A DNA stretch of 64,000 bases from Melanocharis versteri (Eukaryota > Chordata > Aves > Passeriformes > Melanocharitidae). Location: positions 407,422 to 471,421 of the forward strand of contig VZTG01009129.1 in the NCBI GenBank assembly GCA_013397845.1, given 5' to 3'. The position numbers and the translations under genes were made by a program. The notes beneath the pieces were generated by a model. That model was not told the DNA's origin. It saw only the letters and a list, made by a program, of their open reading frames with translations, and searched no databases. Below, piece after piece: positions 10,176 through 22,859 of this stretch. Position 1 is the first letter of the stretch. The number at the start of each line of letters is the position of its first letter.

Positions 10176-10599
10176 ATGCCGTTCTGGTGACACATTGAGA
10201 AATGGTTTGTGGACGGAGAGAGGGGAGGGAAGGCAAAATCCCCCAGCTCAGCAGTAAGGGCAGCTTTTGTTTAGCCCGGAGAAGGAGCTCCACGGGTCGG
10301 AGGTCCCTTCATGGGAACGGTGCAGGGAATGGCTTCCAGATGTTAGGAAGCTCCAGAGAGGTGGGGCTGGCGAAGGGAGAGCAACAACACCAGATGCTCT
10401 GATGGAACAGGGGCTCGTGTGGTGCTGTGGGAAAAATCTCAGCTGGGGGAAGGGTTGGCCATTGCAAAATTCCCCCTCGCTCCCCAGAGCCTTGGCCGAA
10501 GGGCAGGAGTGGCAGGGAGGGGCTGGATGGGGAGGGTTTGGGCACAGAGAAGGCTGGCGAGGGGCTGCTCCCCCTGCCCACAGCCTCCCCAGCTGTCTC
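10176..10599. other. Intergenic GC-rich, nothing recognised
   Basis: GC-rich sequence with chance open frames on both strands; no repeat or gene recognised. Confidence 0.6.
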
Positions 10600-11220
10600 C
10601 AAGGGAAATGTGCCTAACGATGCCTCGGCTGACAGAAAGGACCTTGCACTAATGGCTTATTGAGTGGCCTCACTTTAACAAATGAGGGAAATGAAGATGA
10701 GTGAGAGTTTAATTACCGATCTGAGCGAGGCTTTCCACAGCAAGGATGGGCCCTCGCTTCCCTTGCCTGGCTCCGGGAGGGAGAGGGGACCCCCCAGCAC
10801 AGGCGGGCCCTGGGGGTGCCTCGCAGCCCTGGAGGAGGCAGCTGCTGGGCCATGGAGGGCTGGAGATGGGTCAGGTTCCAAAGAGCATCTCCATCCAAAG
10901 AGGAGGACTATAAATAATAAGAATAAAAGGGAGTATAAATAATTAAAGCAGCTCATAGCGAGTAGTTCCCGAAACGTCTGCCTGATTTAAAAACTAATTA
11001 CTTGGAGGGTAATCACCACCAGAAGCGCAGATATTTACCCACAATGCTGCTCTTCCCTCCTCTTCCTTTCGCTCCCTTCTCCTGATTGCTATCCCAGGCA
11101 GCGGCACAGACTTATCACTCACCCACAGCGCACAATAAACGGGCTCGTACTCGTCCATCTCCCTGATTACCACCGTCACTGGAGACCTGCTCAGGGAGGA
11201 ATAAATCCTCCCGGGGTAGG
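10600..11220. promoter_or_regulatory. Candidate conserved non-coding block
   Basis: Runs of AT-rich sequence with homeodomain-type cores (GTTTAATTACC, AATAATTAAAG, AACTAATTACTTGG) alternate with balanced sequence. A 7-bp inverted repeat (GGGAGGA, 5-base spacer, TCCTCCC) lies at 11194-11212. No repeat family matches. The block looks like a cis-regulatory element by composition alone; conservation has not been measured. A minus-strand exon-like segment at 11123-11186 is discussed as a finding. Confidence 0.35.
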
Positions 11221-11719
11221 AGGCCAGGTGCTGGCAGGAGGGGCAGCTGAGCTGTGTGGAACCTGCAGAGCCCAAAGGGGATGGAGCCTTGGGATGAGCT
11301 GTGCTGCCCAAAACCAGGGCACCACCGAGCACCAGGAGCCCCAGGGGGACGTGGGGCTGCTCAGTGCGAGCTGCTGCCCAGGGACTTCGCTGGGCCATCG
11401 CTTACACGCCAGCCCGCAGCGTGCATCAAACCCTGCATTCCCCGAGTGGGAGCTGTCCTCGTGGGAAACACCTCCCTTTGATGTGCCAGCCGGGCTGCAG
11501 CAGGCACGGGCAGAGCTGCAGAGCTCAGGCTTTAATTACGGGGAAGCTGCTGCACTGCAGCTGAAAGCTTGGGGGGGTTTGATCATCTTCACTGTGGCTC
11601 CAGCAGAAAGGAGGGTTTGTCCCTCCAGCTCCTCACGCTGCCTCCATCACACAAGGTGCTGGCCCCAACCCTCCTGCTCCTTCTCACAACCCCAGCAAAC
11701 CCTTTTCTTCCATGCCCAC
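11221..11719. other. Intergenic, nothing recognised
   Basis: GC-rich spacer between two AT-rich blocks. Confidence 0.6.
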
Positions 11720-12080
11720 AGCACGCCCAAGTTTGTAACTCTCTCACGCAGTTTAGTTTGTATTTATTTGCCAGAGATTCTCTCTGGTCCTGCACAAATT
11801 AATAAATAATTCTCGCCATCAGCCTGATTTAGGAGCAGCATTGCACGGTGCTGCTTCGTTTAGGAAAACAGAATAATTTATTCCTAACTTATGGGATTCA
11901 GGAGACTTCCACTCGCAGCCCATGATATTTTCTCATTAACATTACCCAGCTAAGCTAAAAACTGCAATTTCATAAGTCATACTTCCTTCAAAGGCACATT
12001 ACCAGCTTCCCAGGGACTCCAAAAGTTTACTGAAGCTTAAAGACATACCTCATAGCATGCAGAAATGTGCCAAAATCCCT
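11720..12080. promoter_or_regulatory. Candidate conserved non-coding block
   Basis: AT-rich stretch with AAATTAATAAATAATTC, TCATTAACATTACC and CATAAGTCATACTTCC, without open frames or repeat similarity. Regulatory role inferred only from composition. Confidence 0.3.
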
Positions 12081-12789
12081 CTTCTTATTTCTACTGAAAC
12101 CATCTTTCCTGCAAGTTTCCCTCCCCTGAACTCTTCCCATCAGGAGAACGTTTAAATGAGTGATGCTGGGCAAAAGAATAGCACTGAGTTACCCCTTAAC
12201 AAGAAGATAAAATAAAAATATTTAACTGGAAAACAAAATAAAAGTCCTTTATCCTCTGGTCCAGGGCATATCTGTAAATGACATAAGCCATAATGTTCCT
12301 TTTTTGTGGTTTTTTTTTTTCAGTGCTGGGGGTTGCCCACAGTGAAAGTGTGGGATGGAGGACTGGGGTGCAGGGAGATGGATGACTCTGGGTGAGCTCC
12401 GTGTCACAAAACACCTGCAGGACCCAGAGCTGAGCAGTTATTTTAATCTGTGCACCATTTTTAAAGCAGGTTGATTTGTTTTAGGGGTTTTTTCGGTAAG
12501 TCACAGCTGAAAGCTCTTGCTGGCAAAGTTTACAGGCCCCGTTCTCTCAAAAGCAAAAATCGTTGCCTTTTCAAGCCCATGTCCTGAAACAGCTCTGCAG
12601 AGGACAAGGACAGGGAAGCAGAAAGAGCCAGGACCCCTCGTGTCCATGCACCCACCCCACACTGCATCAGCCCAGGGCTCAAACTGGGGAGCAGCAGAGG
12701 AGACCCTCACCTCCAGCATTCCCCCTTCCCTGCCCTTCTCCTCTCCTGCCGCCAGCCTCGGAAGAAAGTCAAGATTAAAATCATATTCC
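12081..12789. other. Intergenic, nothing recognised
   Basis: Mixed composition with a short T run near 12310. No feature recognised. Confidence 0.6.
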
Positions 12790-13480
12790 TAAAGCAAAAT
12801 TACACACTGGAGACTCCACGGCCTTCCCGGGAGGATCGGGGCATTCCTCTATAAATATCTGTCTCGATATGTTTAATTTGCAGATGAAATTAAGCCTGGG
12901 AAGAAAGGGAAGGATGTCTTTTCATGTGTGGGCTGTCCGGCTTTGCCTTGAATATCAAAGTGAGGCGCGTTACAAAGCGCCGGCTCCGCGGGATTATCTG
13001 AGAAACCTTGTAGGTCCCAAGTGACGGCGCTTTCGGGATCAAAAGGTGTGGTACTTATGCAGAAAGCCAGGAGAAGCCAGCCCCAAAGAGCCAGATCTCG
13101 GGTCAGTTGGCAGAGTTCAGAGATTTCCAAGGAAACAAGAAGGTAGGTGAGGAACCAGGAGAGGCTGGGCTTTCACGTGCACTTTGGATTAAATATTAAC
13201 TCGCCGCAGTGGGTTATGAGGATAAATATTTTCATTAATCATGTATGTGCTCATTATGATGGTGAGAATAGACCATTCAAGATTCATCTGCACGAGCTTT
13301 TCAACTCCAGCCTCCCATTTTCTGCTCGCAGCTTTTGGTAAAACATCATTTTCGTGCTTGCTTTCTTCGGAAAACTTTTTTCCCCAAACGGTTTTATTGG
13401 TTTCAGCATTTTATTGGTTAGGCTTTGAAAGCACCAGATGAAAAGATTTAGCTTGAGGGTGAGTGGAGAAAAGAAAATGC
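12790..13480. promoter_or_regulatory. Candidate conserved non-coding block
   Basis: Alternates AT-rich motifs (CTATAAATATCTG, GTTTAATTTGCAG, ATTAAATATTAACT, TTCATTAATCATG) with a CpG-bearing GC-rich core near 12960-13035 (GGCGCG, AGCGCCGGC, GACGGCGC). CpG dinucleotides preserved in otherwise AT-rich intergenic DNA are suggestive of constraint. No coding frame or repeat fits. Confidence 0.4.
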
Positions 13481-16400
13481 AGCTCTCGTTAAAACAAGGG
13501 AAGGGGAGTGGGGTGATGGTTTTGGGGTGGCCCCTAGAGGTGGGAGCCTGACCTGGGGTGGGATCTGCTGCCATGTACCAGTGACACCTCACCATACATT
13601 TCATTAGAAATTGGAATTTTTCCTGATTTCCTCCAATTTTATTGAACTTTTCAATCATTATAACTTTCCTTCGCCTTCCTTCCTTTCTGTTTTTAGCAGC
13701 TCTTTTCAATTACTTGGTGCTTTCCTTTTTATTCCAGTAATTTTTTTAAAGACCCATCTAGAAGGAAGAGGGAAGACAGATTAAAATTTATACTAGAACA
13801 GAAAGTGGATGTATGGCCGAGAGTCTAAAACCCTGTCATTAGCAATATTTAATAAGGAACAAAATTATTGGGCAAGCTGAGATGTCTGCAAATTACTTCT
13901 GAAAGTCTCCAGGATGGAAGGGATCTTCTCCAGCAGAGAGGGCTGACTGATGGATGAAGATACAAAGGATTGGGAAGGAGAATCTCTAATGACCACCTGT
14001 CCCACTATAAAGATTTATGGATGTTAAGCATAGCTCTGAGGGATCCATCTCTGGGTGAGAGGAACCAGGGGTGACACTTTTGAGGTGCCTTCTGTGCCCT
14101 AAAAACACCCCCTGTCCTGCTGGTACCCTCTGTGCTCCTTCCCCAGGGCTGGCTGCAATGGCTTTTTTCCACTGGCACGTGCAGAAGGAGAAACCAACCC
14201 CAGTTTGAGCCCTGTGGAGGAAAGGAGAGGCCAGGGATGTTTGATGTTCCCTTTGTGAGCAGTTCTGCAGTCTGGCGTGGAGGAGGAGTGAGCAGATTCA
14301 GGGTTGTGCTGGTGGCTGTACCTGGGACATTTCCCACTGCTTTGGAAGCTCTGGGCTTGGGCCTCTCCTGCCTCAGCCTGGCACCTCTGATGTTATCAGA
14401 GCACCCCACACTCTGAGTGCTTCCTGCTGCAGGAGAAAGCTGTTTTAAACAGGGTTTTTTTGCTGTTGTCAGCCAGGCCACTGTGCTGGACCAGCAATAC
14501 CAGCGTTGGAGTGCAGTGTGGGAACAGCGGGCTGCGCGAGGTTTGCTGCAGTCAGAGCACAGGGAGAGTGGCTGTGCTATGAAAAGGGGCCCAGGGACCC
14601 CCCTGGAACCCTCCTGTGCTCACAGAGCCACCCTGGTGCTTCCCTGCTCCTGCTGGGACATGGAGGCAGCCCCGGTACCTGCTGCAGGTCATTGTCACAG
14701 CGCCAGGGCCGGGAACGGGCTGTCCTGGAGCAGTCGCACAGTTGTCTCCACTCTGGTGCAAAATCAGCTTAATTGGAGAGCAGTAAGTGCCATCAGCTGC
14801 TGGTGCAGGTGCTCCACTCCTAAACCCTCCCCAGGGCTTAAAAGCAGCAGCTGCTTGCTCTGAGGAGTGATGGGGGAGGAAGCCTTGTTTGGAGTGGGGA
14901 TGTGTGGGGCTGGGCTCACCCAGAGCTCCTGGGATGGTTCTGTCCTGGTGGCAACTTCTGCGAGGGCTGGAATGTGGGGAGAAGCAGGTTCAAGGAATTT
15001 TTATTCTGCTTTAACTATAAATGTAATTTTGTGTGCTGCTATGGCTCAGCTTTCTCCCAAACCTCACTCCCCACAAGTGCTTTGCCTCAAGCAGGGATAA
15101 AGCGGGGCTTGATTATGCAAAGTGGGATATTTTGGGGGAAGGGGAAAAAATTGCTTTATGCCTGGTGGAACATTTATCTGCGACCTGAGCTCAGACTAAG
15201 GGCAGACTCCAGAGCAGCAGGGAGACACAGGGCAGCAGAGGCTGGAAAGGCCCAGTTTTGGCCTGTGCAGCTTTCCAGGGACTGTGGTGTGCCAAAGCTG
15301 AGGGCTCTGGGTTTAATACCAATTCAGCCCTGTAGTCAGCATGCTGGTTCTTGCTGTGCTGGTTATGGTTTGGCAGAGACTGGATTAATTGGTGGCTTCA
15401 TCCCTACTAAACCAGGCTGAAGGTACAGAGCAGACAGGGCCCTTTAGCCTGCACAGACAGGCTGTTATTTATCACAGCTTATATACACGTATTTCATACT
15501 GGTTTGGGCTTTTTCTCTGTCAAGATTTCTGTGTGAAACCCGGTGCAGATGGATGTGAGAGTGTGTCTCTAAACCCCAGGAGCAGTAATCCCTTAATGCT
15601 GGGTACTTTCTCAAGCACATTGGTGGGAATAGAAACTGATCCCAAGTCAGGCCTGTGTCTAGTGTGGGCCCTGTCCCTTTTCTTTGGGGTCCTGGTCCCC
15701 CATTTCTGTGTCCTGCTCCGTGTGGGTCAAAATCCTTTAGTGGCCAAAGCTTTTCCTGGTGAGCAGAGGGAAGGTGGTGACTCAGGTTGAACTGGGATCT
15801 GCAAACCTGCAGCGATGAGTGACTGCCCTAGACACAGGCCTGGGCTGGAAAATCCTGTATGGTAGTTAAGGGCCATATCTAAAAGCCTTGGAGGGCTCTT
15901 GTGCCTCTGTTTGCTCTGCTGCACTTGCCTGGGACTCGTGTGGCTGCTGCTTGGCTACAAAACGGGCAGTGGCTCCTTGCTGCCTGCAGGGCAGGGAGGG
16001 GTCTCACCCCTGCCTCAGGACTGCTGCAATTCCCAGATTTATCGCGGCTGGAGCTGTGACACCCATCGGGACAGAGCTGGGTATGTCCAGGGTCCACCTG
16101 CCCGAGTGGCTGTGTTTAAAACCAAACCTGCCGAGCGGGGATGGGTGGGACTGTGGTCACGGGTTGGAGCCCACCACGGCTCTGCATCCCCTTGAAGTAA
16201 AAATGGGGTTGAGTTTAGAACACGAGAGCTGCAGTGGTGCTGCTGAAGCCCCCCCAGTCTCCTCAGAGAGCTCTGACCATGGGCATGGCGAGCTGGTGAT
16301 GGTCTCCACAGCCACAGGCGTGGGCAGGGATGGAGATCCCTTCCCCCAGGTGACTTTCCTGGAGGATGAACACACCCCTCCACCCCTTCCAGTCCTTTGC

Positions 16401-19400
16401 TTGCGAGGAGTGATCAAAGAGCAGCCGATGGATTTCATAACCTGAGTAAATGCTCAAAAAAAAGGAATTGCTCCCAAATTATCGCAGGGATGGCGTTCTC
16501 AGTCTTGGCTGCTTTGCCTGGGAAACAGTCTCTTCTGATTCAGCTTGTTCAAATCATCTTAACAGTTCCCAGCAAGAAAAAACCCTCTGTATCCTGAAGG
16601 CAAGTATATTTGGGCAGAGCAATAAGAGAGACTTTAAGAGGTTTGGAGGTTACACTGGGAAATAGCAGTTATTCCCAATAAGCAGCGTTAAATGAAGTGC
16701 TGCTGACAGTAGCCTGAGGCAGGTTCAAGAGTTTCAAGATTTGCAACTAAGAGATTAACCAAAATAGATGTCTTATTACAGGCAAGTTTGTATCTAAATC
16801 ATTTAAAGTACCTTTAGATGCTGTAATGTTTTTCCTCCTAAGTGCTCGTAGTATATCTGCAGCTTCCTCCTGGTTTTCAGGGGTGAGCAAAGGAAAAGCC
16901 CTTGATCCTGGTGAGTTCAAGACCCTGTGATGAGGGAATGAGGAGCCAGTGGACTGGCAGGTTCCCTTTTGATGGGAGGCTGCTTGAGCAGTGATCCTGT
17001 TTTCCATGGAGGAGAGATCCCAGCCCAACTCCTCCCACGTGGATGCTGTGCTGTGTGCTGGCTGACAGGCACAGCCCACATTGGATGGGCCCAGCAGCAG
17101 GTTTTGCCAAAGATTTGGGTGTAAAATTCCTCTGGAACAGCAGCAGCAGCACGGCTGGGAGCTGGAATGATCTGGCTCTTAATTTGCAGAGGCTGCAGGT
17201 TTTCAGGAGAGCAAGTGCTGTGTTTGGGGGTGTAAATAAAAAGGTGAGCATGAAACATCTTCACCCCCTGGGAAATGTCATCCTTCCAAGCCCTAAATCT
17301 ACCTGCTGATATCCAATCTCTGCCACCCTGTGGGACTTTCATGTGCATGGATCACCCACCAAAATCTGTTTGGGGTGCAGGATGTTGGGTTTTTTTCTTC
17401 TGTGCTGAACTGCGAGGAAATTCAGTGTAAGGCTGGCAGTGTGGGGGTACTGAAACAAGTGGTCTGCCATCTGTGTGGGCAGGGACTGGCACAGAGTCTT
17501 GGCTGCACCTGGATTAGGTAAATTTAAATTTGATGGATAAGGAATCCACAGGTCCAAGGAAATTCTCTGGAAAAGAGGGACAAGCTCCATGAGCTCAAAG
17601 TAAAGCAGGGCAGAAGGTCAGAGGGGTTTCAGGGGAGCTGCTCTGAACCTGAGGAGCAGCCTGGGGTGCTGAAGCTGAGACAGCAAAATGGGTGCTGGTT
17701 ATTTGGGTGAGATTCCTGAGCTCCTTTTGTTCATTCAAGTCGGCAGCAGTTGATTTCTGGCAGCTCTCCAAAGCTGAGCTGACAGTTTGCTTTGGCAATC
17801 CCACACCCCTGTGGGGATGAGCTGCACACCCTGCACGGCTGGAGCCCTGGAGAGAGATGAGCTTTTCCCCATGGGGTGTCTCGGTACCCTCAGCAGCTGT
17901 GCCAGGGCTGATGTGCAGGTGGCACAAAAGGTCTGTGAGAGGCAGGCAGAGACCCCTGCCAAAGGATCCCTACACCAGCAGAGCTGAAACCAGGGACATG
18001 ACTGGAGATTCAGAGATGTTTCCAGCTGTTAAATGTGCTGAAATGAGTTCAATGTGCTGAAACCATCCTGGAGCAAGCTGGTGAGGGCCTGGCAGGACTT
18101 AACAGCACCATCTCACGGGGAGTTAAAAAAGCCAAGCTCTGGCAAAGGTGTCCTCCTGTATGAGGCCACCTTGAGACATACTGGAAATACAAAATACTGC
18201 TCTTTTTCTTTTCCCTTGCTTGCTTCCAGATTCTCAGATTCATGACATTTCTGTGTCATGTGATAGGCCTGAGATGGCAAGCTTTTTCTCCATGTGGACA
18301 AGGGAAAATGTCACCAAGTGTCTTTGCATTATTACCCTTTTTTTAAAAAGTGAGTCCATGTCCCTCCAGGCAATCAGATATTCATGGTGACCTGGTGACA
18401 GTGCCATCTCCCCTATGCAGCAAGTGGGCAAGATGTCATTTGGAAAGCAACACAAAGCAAATGAGAGCTGTTTCATTTTCAGTCTCACACGTCGGGCGCG
18501 CTGGTGGCAGTAACCTGCTGCACACAGGCAGAGAGAGGTGGCAGAACATGGCCTCACCTCCCCTCGGTGCTAATGGCTTTTCCTGGGGTTGCCAAGGAAT
18601 GCTGCAGATGTCAGGTATGAATTACAGCACCTCTGTGAACTGAGGAAGTGCTGGTTTGTCTTGTTACTTGATAGGTGAGGGAGCTGCATCCCAGAGGTTG
18701 TGTGCTGCCACCAGCAGAGAGTTTTCCCCTTTCAATACAACAGAGACATGGGTGCTGTGCTTGTCAAGGCTCTTCCATGCAGTTTACCATGGATATCTGG
18801 ATGACAGCCATGCCACAAGCCCTCTTTCAGTGTAATGTGAGGCCCTGTGCAAGAGGATGAAGGAAACAAGGATGAAATGTGTGATGAATGTCCTGCTTTT
18901 GCAGGATTTTTCCCAGTTTGAAGGGCCAGGTTGCTCCAGGCTTTCACTTCCTGCAGTGGAAGTGCAGACCCTAAGCATTAACGGGAACAGATGGAAACCT
19001 GGCTTTTCTGGAGGCTGTTGAGGATCTGCCCTGACTGCCACAATCACTGCAGGTCTGTGGGCTCCCTGGGCTGTCACCAGACAATTTCCCCCTTCAAGCT
19101 GCCTTCCCACGCGTGGTCCATCACCTTGTTGGTGTGCCTGTGCCCCTCGTGGGGCTGAGGGTTTAACTGTGGAACAGCTGGAACGATCCAGCCCTCGAGC
19201 CCTTTGGCTGCAGGGTTCCATCTGCCCCGAGCTGTGGAAGCAGACAGGACTGTGCCATGTGGGGGGATGAGCTGGGTTTGGATCAGGCTTCATGTCACCT
19301 GTCCCTGAGCGTGTTCTGCCCTGTCACTGCTGCTGTATTCATCAGGAGCTGTGGACAGCTGGTGTTTGCATTTCTCCTGGAGCCTGGTGGGCTGAGAGCA

Positions 19401-20739
19401 TCCCTCCTTCCCAAGTGAGCCTTTCTAGCCCTTGGAGGGGCAGAGAGGCACTTCAGCAAGTGAAGCCTGGCACCCTTAATATATTTGTGTTCTACAAATA
19501 CAAGGACTCCAAGCTTATTATATCCAATTACAATTAAATTAGCTGTAAAATGAACAATTTGGACACTCCGGTTTATTGTTGTGCATTGTTTGGAAAAGGA
19601 AGACAGCCTGGCACTGCCCCCAGTCTGTGTGTGCTGGAGGCATCAGAGCTGTTGCCCAAGGGCAGCTGGGGGTGAGAGGGCTCTGCCCAGGTGATTCCAT
19701 TGCCACAAACCCCTCTGGGGTGCTGTGGTGACCCCAAGCAGGTGCTGTGCCCGTGGGATGATCGGGAGCAGAGCTGCCAATAAAGCCCTTGGCTTTCTCC
19801 AGAGGGAGCCCCAAGAATTTACATCGTGATCTTCTGAGAGAGGGGCAGCCTGGGAAAGGCAGCCCTCGGTCTCCATGATATGTTCCACTAAGTCTGTTTT
19901 ACTGGCTTTTGGCAAAAGAGACCGTGATTTAACAAGAGTTTCTAAAAAAAGTGGGAAATGTGGAACAGCTGCTGTGGCTGTAAGCAAGCCAGGCATGGAG
20001 GGGAGGGCAATGCCTGTGGGTGTTTGGTCATGGACCCTGGCAAATGGGAGGCTTTCCTGTTGTCTTAATTGGCATCAGGAAAATCACCAGGACCTTGGAG
20101 CCCCAAACACCATTTGGGAGGGTCTGAAAGGTGCTTCTGCACTGTGGAACTGTGACAGTGGTGTTAAGGCAGGGAAGGGGCAAAGGGAAGTGCAGGAGGT
20201 GAAAATGGAGAGGGAGCACTTCCATCCGTCCTTGCCCAGGCTGACAAAGGCTTAAAAATACCCAGAGCCCAAGAGCCCACTGGGTTCAGGGGTGTGCCAC
20301 GAGCACAGCCTGGTGAGCACCCCAAGACATCTCCCACCTGCACGTGGTGTCCAGGGCACCTGTGGGGCTGGGTCACCCTGGGACAGGCACCTCACCAGGA
20401 CCATCCGCCTCCCGAGAGCTGCGCTTGTCCCACTCATGGACACACACACACTGTAGGGCAGGAATCGCCCCTGTAATCTCTGCTGGAGACCTGACATGGA
20501 CAGAAAATCTTGGAAGGGCTTGTCCACCTCAGGCTCTCCTTTCTGGCCTTTGCCATCCAATGCTTTGGAGTAGGATCTAAGAAACTTCCTACAATCTGCC
20601 TGGAGGGGAGGCTTCTCCCGGTTAGGATCCAGCAGGTTTTATCCTTTGCATTAGAGGAGTATTCAAATAATTTAACAGTGGATGTTCTCATCCCTCATCT
20701 GCCAGCAGAGTTGTTTTTGTGGCTCTAATGCTTCCCTGA
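13481..20739. other. Long intergenic stretch without recognisable features
   Basis: Seven kilobases of mostly GC-moderate sequence. Open frames up to about 190 codons occur on both strands, but none has recognisable domains, good splice context or a family match. No CR1 or LTR sequence was recognised. Confidence 0.5.
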
Positions 20740-20830
20740 CCTCAATAATGTCTCCTGCGAGTGCGTTGCTCAGGTTAATTATGCATTAAGTTTACATAAG
20801 GCTTTTCCCTTTTTAATCAGTTCCAAACCT
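20740..20830. promoter_or_regulatory. Short AT-rich candidate element
   Basis: GGTTAATTATGCATTAAG and CTTTTTAATCAG stand out in GC-rich surroundings. Composition-based guess only. Confidence 0.25.
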
Positions 20831-21469
20831 GCCGCCTTCGGCCGTGCTGGATGTGCTGACACTTGGGGGCTATCGGGGGGCTCACAGGAGGGCTGCACCC
20901 ACCTTCCCACCCTGCCAGGCCTCGTGTACCCCCTGGGGTGGCTCCCCTATTTGTCACTATGCTCCTCAACACTCCCAAGACTCCTGGCTCTGTTGCCACC
21001 TGTGCAGCATCTCTGACACCCGCTGCAGTCACACAGCACCGTGGAGGGAAGCGATGGCTGCCGTGGTTGAGCTCAGTTGTACTCAGCTCTCTTTCCTGCT
21101 CTGTGGGCTGGGGGTGTGTGTGTGCTCTGGGAGAGGCTTGGGAGCTGCTGGCAGGTTTTTTCTCGGACTCAGTCTTCCCCATGCAGCCTGTGTGAGTGTA
21201 AGACTGTGGGTACAGAGATGGTGTTTCTCTTTCTTCTGGACATCTGCTTCTCTTCTCTTTCTCTTTGCTTTCCTCTGCATTTCCCATCTGGTTTCTCTGC
21301 AATCTCTTTTGAGCTGGATGAGCTTTCCTTCTCTCTTCTAAGACCTTGAAAGTAAAGGTTATGGTGGGTTTGCATAGGAGCAAGTTGGATAACGTGATTC
21401 TTTCTTCAAGGCAAATGCTCCTGTTTGCAGAGTAACTTGGCAGCCTTGTGTATTTTGGATTTAGGCATC
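20831..21469. other. Intergenic, nothing recognised
   Basis: GC-rich with long chance open frames on both strands and a short TG-rich run near 21110-21125. Confidence 0.6.
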
Positions 21470-21625
21470 CTGGTGCCTAAGCCAAAGCTAACAGATATTA
21501 ATTAGCTGGAGGACTGATACTGTAATGAGAGCAGTTGCTCGCATAGGTTGGCATTTTTATTTTTAATGCAAGTAATTAAAGGAAAAGTTGTGTTGAAGAA
21601 GTCGATGTTAAGAGATGTTGTACAA
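21470..21625. promoter_or_regulatory. Candidate conserved non-coding block
   Basis: Dense homeodomain-type cores: GATATTAATTAGCTGG, ACTGTAATGAGAGC and GCAAGTAATTAAAGG within 150 bases. No repeat or coding potential. Confidence 0.35.
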
Positions 21626-22859
21626 ATAACTCACCCTGGGTGGTGAGAGCTGGGGAGGACGTTGAGGGAGAGAGGAGCAGCTGAGTTGCTGCTGTGATGC
21701 CTGGCTATGGAAGGAGGGATTATCCCTTTCTAGCAGGGAAAAAAGGAGCAAAGGAGAAGTGTGGTTTTAAAACCACATCAGAGAAGAAGGATGGTGAGTT
21801 GGAAGAGCTTTGCCAGTGTGTTTGGAAATGCACAAGGGAATTGTATTTGGAGGATCCCAAAAAGCTGGCCCGAGAAGCAGGGATGCAGGAACTGAGTCTG
21901 CAGTGTAGGCTCTGGGTTGGAGGAACAGCACAAGGCCCTGAGCGTGCAGCCTGGTGTTTAAAAGGGATCCCCTAAAACCCTTCCCAGCCTGTCATCCTGC
22001 TGAGATCACCCAGGAGGAGGTTTGTGGGGGGGAGAGGTGCTGAGTGAAACCTGTTTGGTGGCTCAGTTAAACACTGCATAAGCTGGGAGACAGGGATGGA
22101 TCTATGGAGCTGCTGGAAGCACAGCCACACCTGCCATTTGTGTTGCCAGGAGCGTGTGTGATGTGAGGAGTTAGAAACCAGCCAGGTCTGGATTTGAGAT
22201 ACCTGGCAGGGGTGTCCTGGAGATGCCTGGAAGGTCTCTGGATCAGGGAATGGCAGTACCTGTCCTGTTAGCCCAGGGAAGTGCCAGCTGGGTCTGCAGC
22301 TGGATTTCTCTGCCGCTGCTGGAGAAGAAACAAAGCCTTGGTTATCTCCGGGGTGTTCGTCTCCAGCCTTGAGATAGAAAAGAGACTGGGGACCACACCC
22401 AGCCCCCAGGAGCAGAGTGGTGCAGAGAGGAAAAGCTGCAGTGCTGAGCACTTCCCACGGCATGCGGGCTCTGCAGCCCACACTCACCTGTCCCTGGCAC
22501 CCCGCTGCCCCCGGCCAAGGCTTGGCAGAGCAGGCTCCCCACGGGGATCTTGTCCTTCCCACCGGGGTCAGGGTCTGGCCACCCCGGGCTGCTGAGCACC
22601 CACCCAAAAACTCACCTCAGAGCAGGCTGAGCTGCCCCAGTTGGCATGATGGGGACCAGCATTTACCTGATGTGCTGTGATGGAGGCTGGATGTGCCGAA
22701 TCACGCTGGACACTGCAGTCATTGACGGAATCTTAACCATTTGTTTCCCTCCTCCAAAACCCAGCTGTGGGCAATGATGGCCAAGTCCTTGCTCTTCTCT
22801 GGGTGGTGCATTGTGAAGGAGAGAGGGGGTGAGGAATGCAAATCGAAAGCAAACAATGT
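21626..22859. other. Intergenic, nothing recognised
   Basis: GC-rich. A 211-codon open frame on the minus strand (21972-22607) has no recognisable domain and overlaps equally long frames on the other strand, so it is read as chance. Confidence 0.55.

Noticed and set aside
21972..22607. 211-codon minus-strand open frame
   Set aside because: No domain, overlapping frames of similar length on both strands, GC-rich sequence; consistent with chance.
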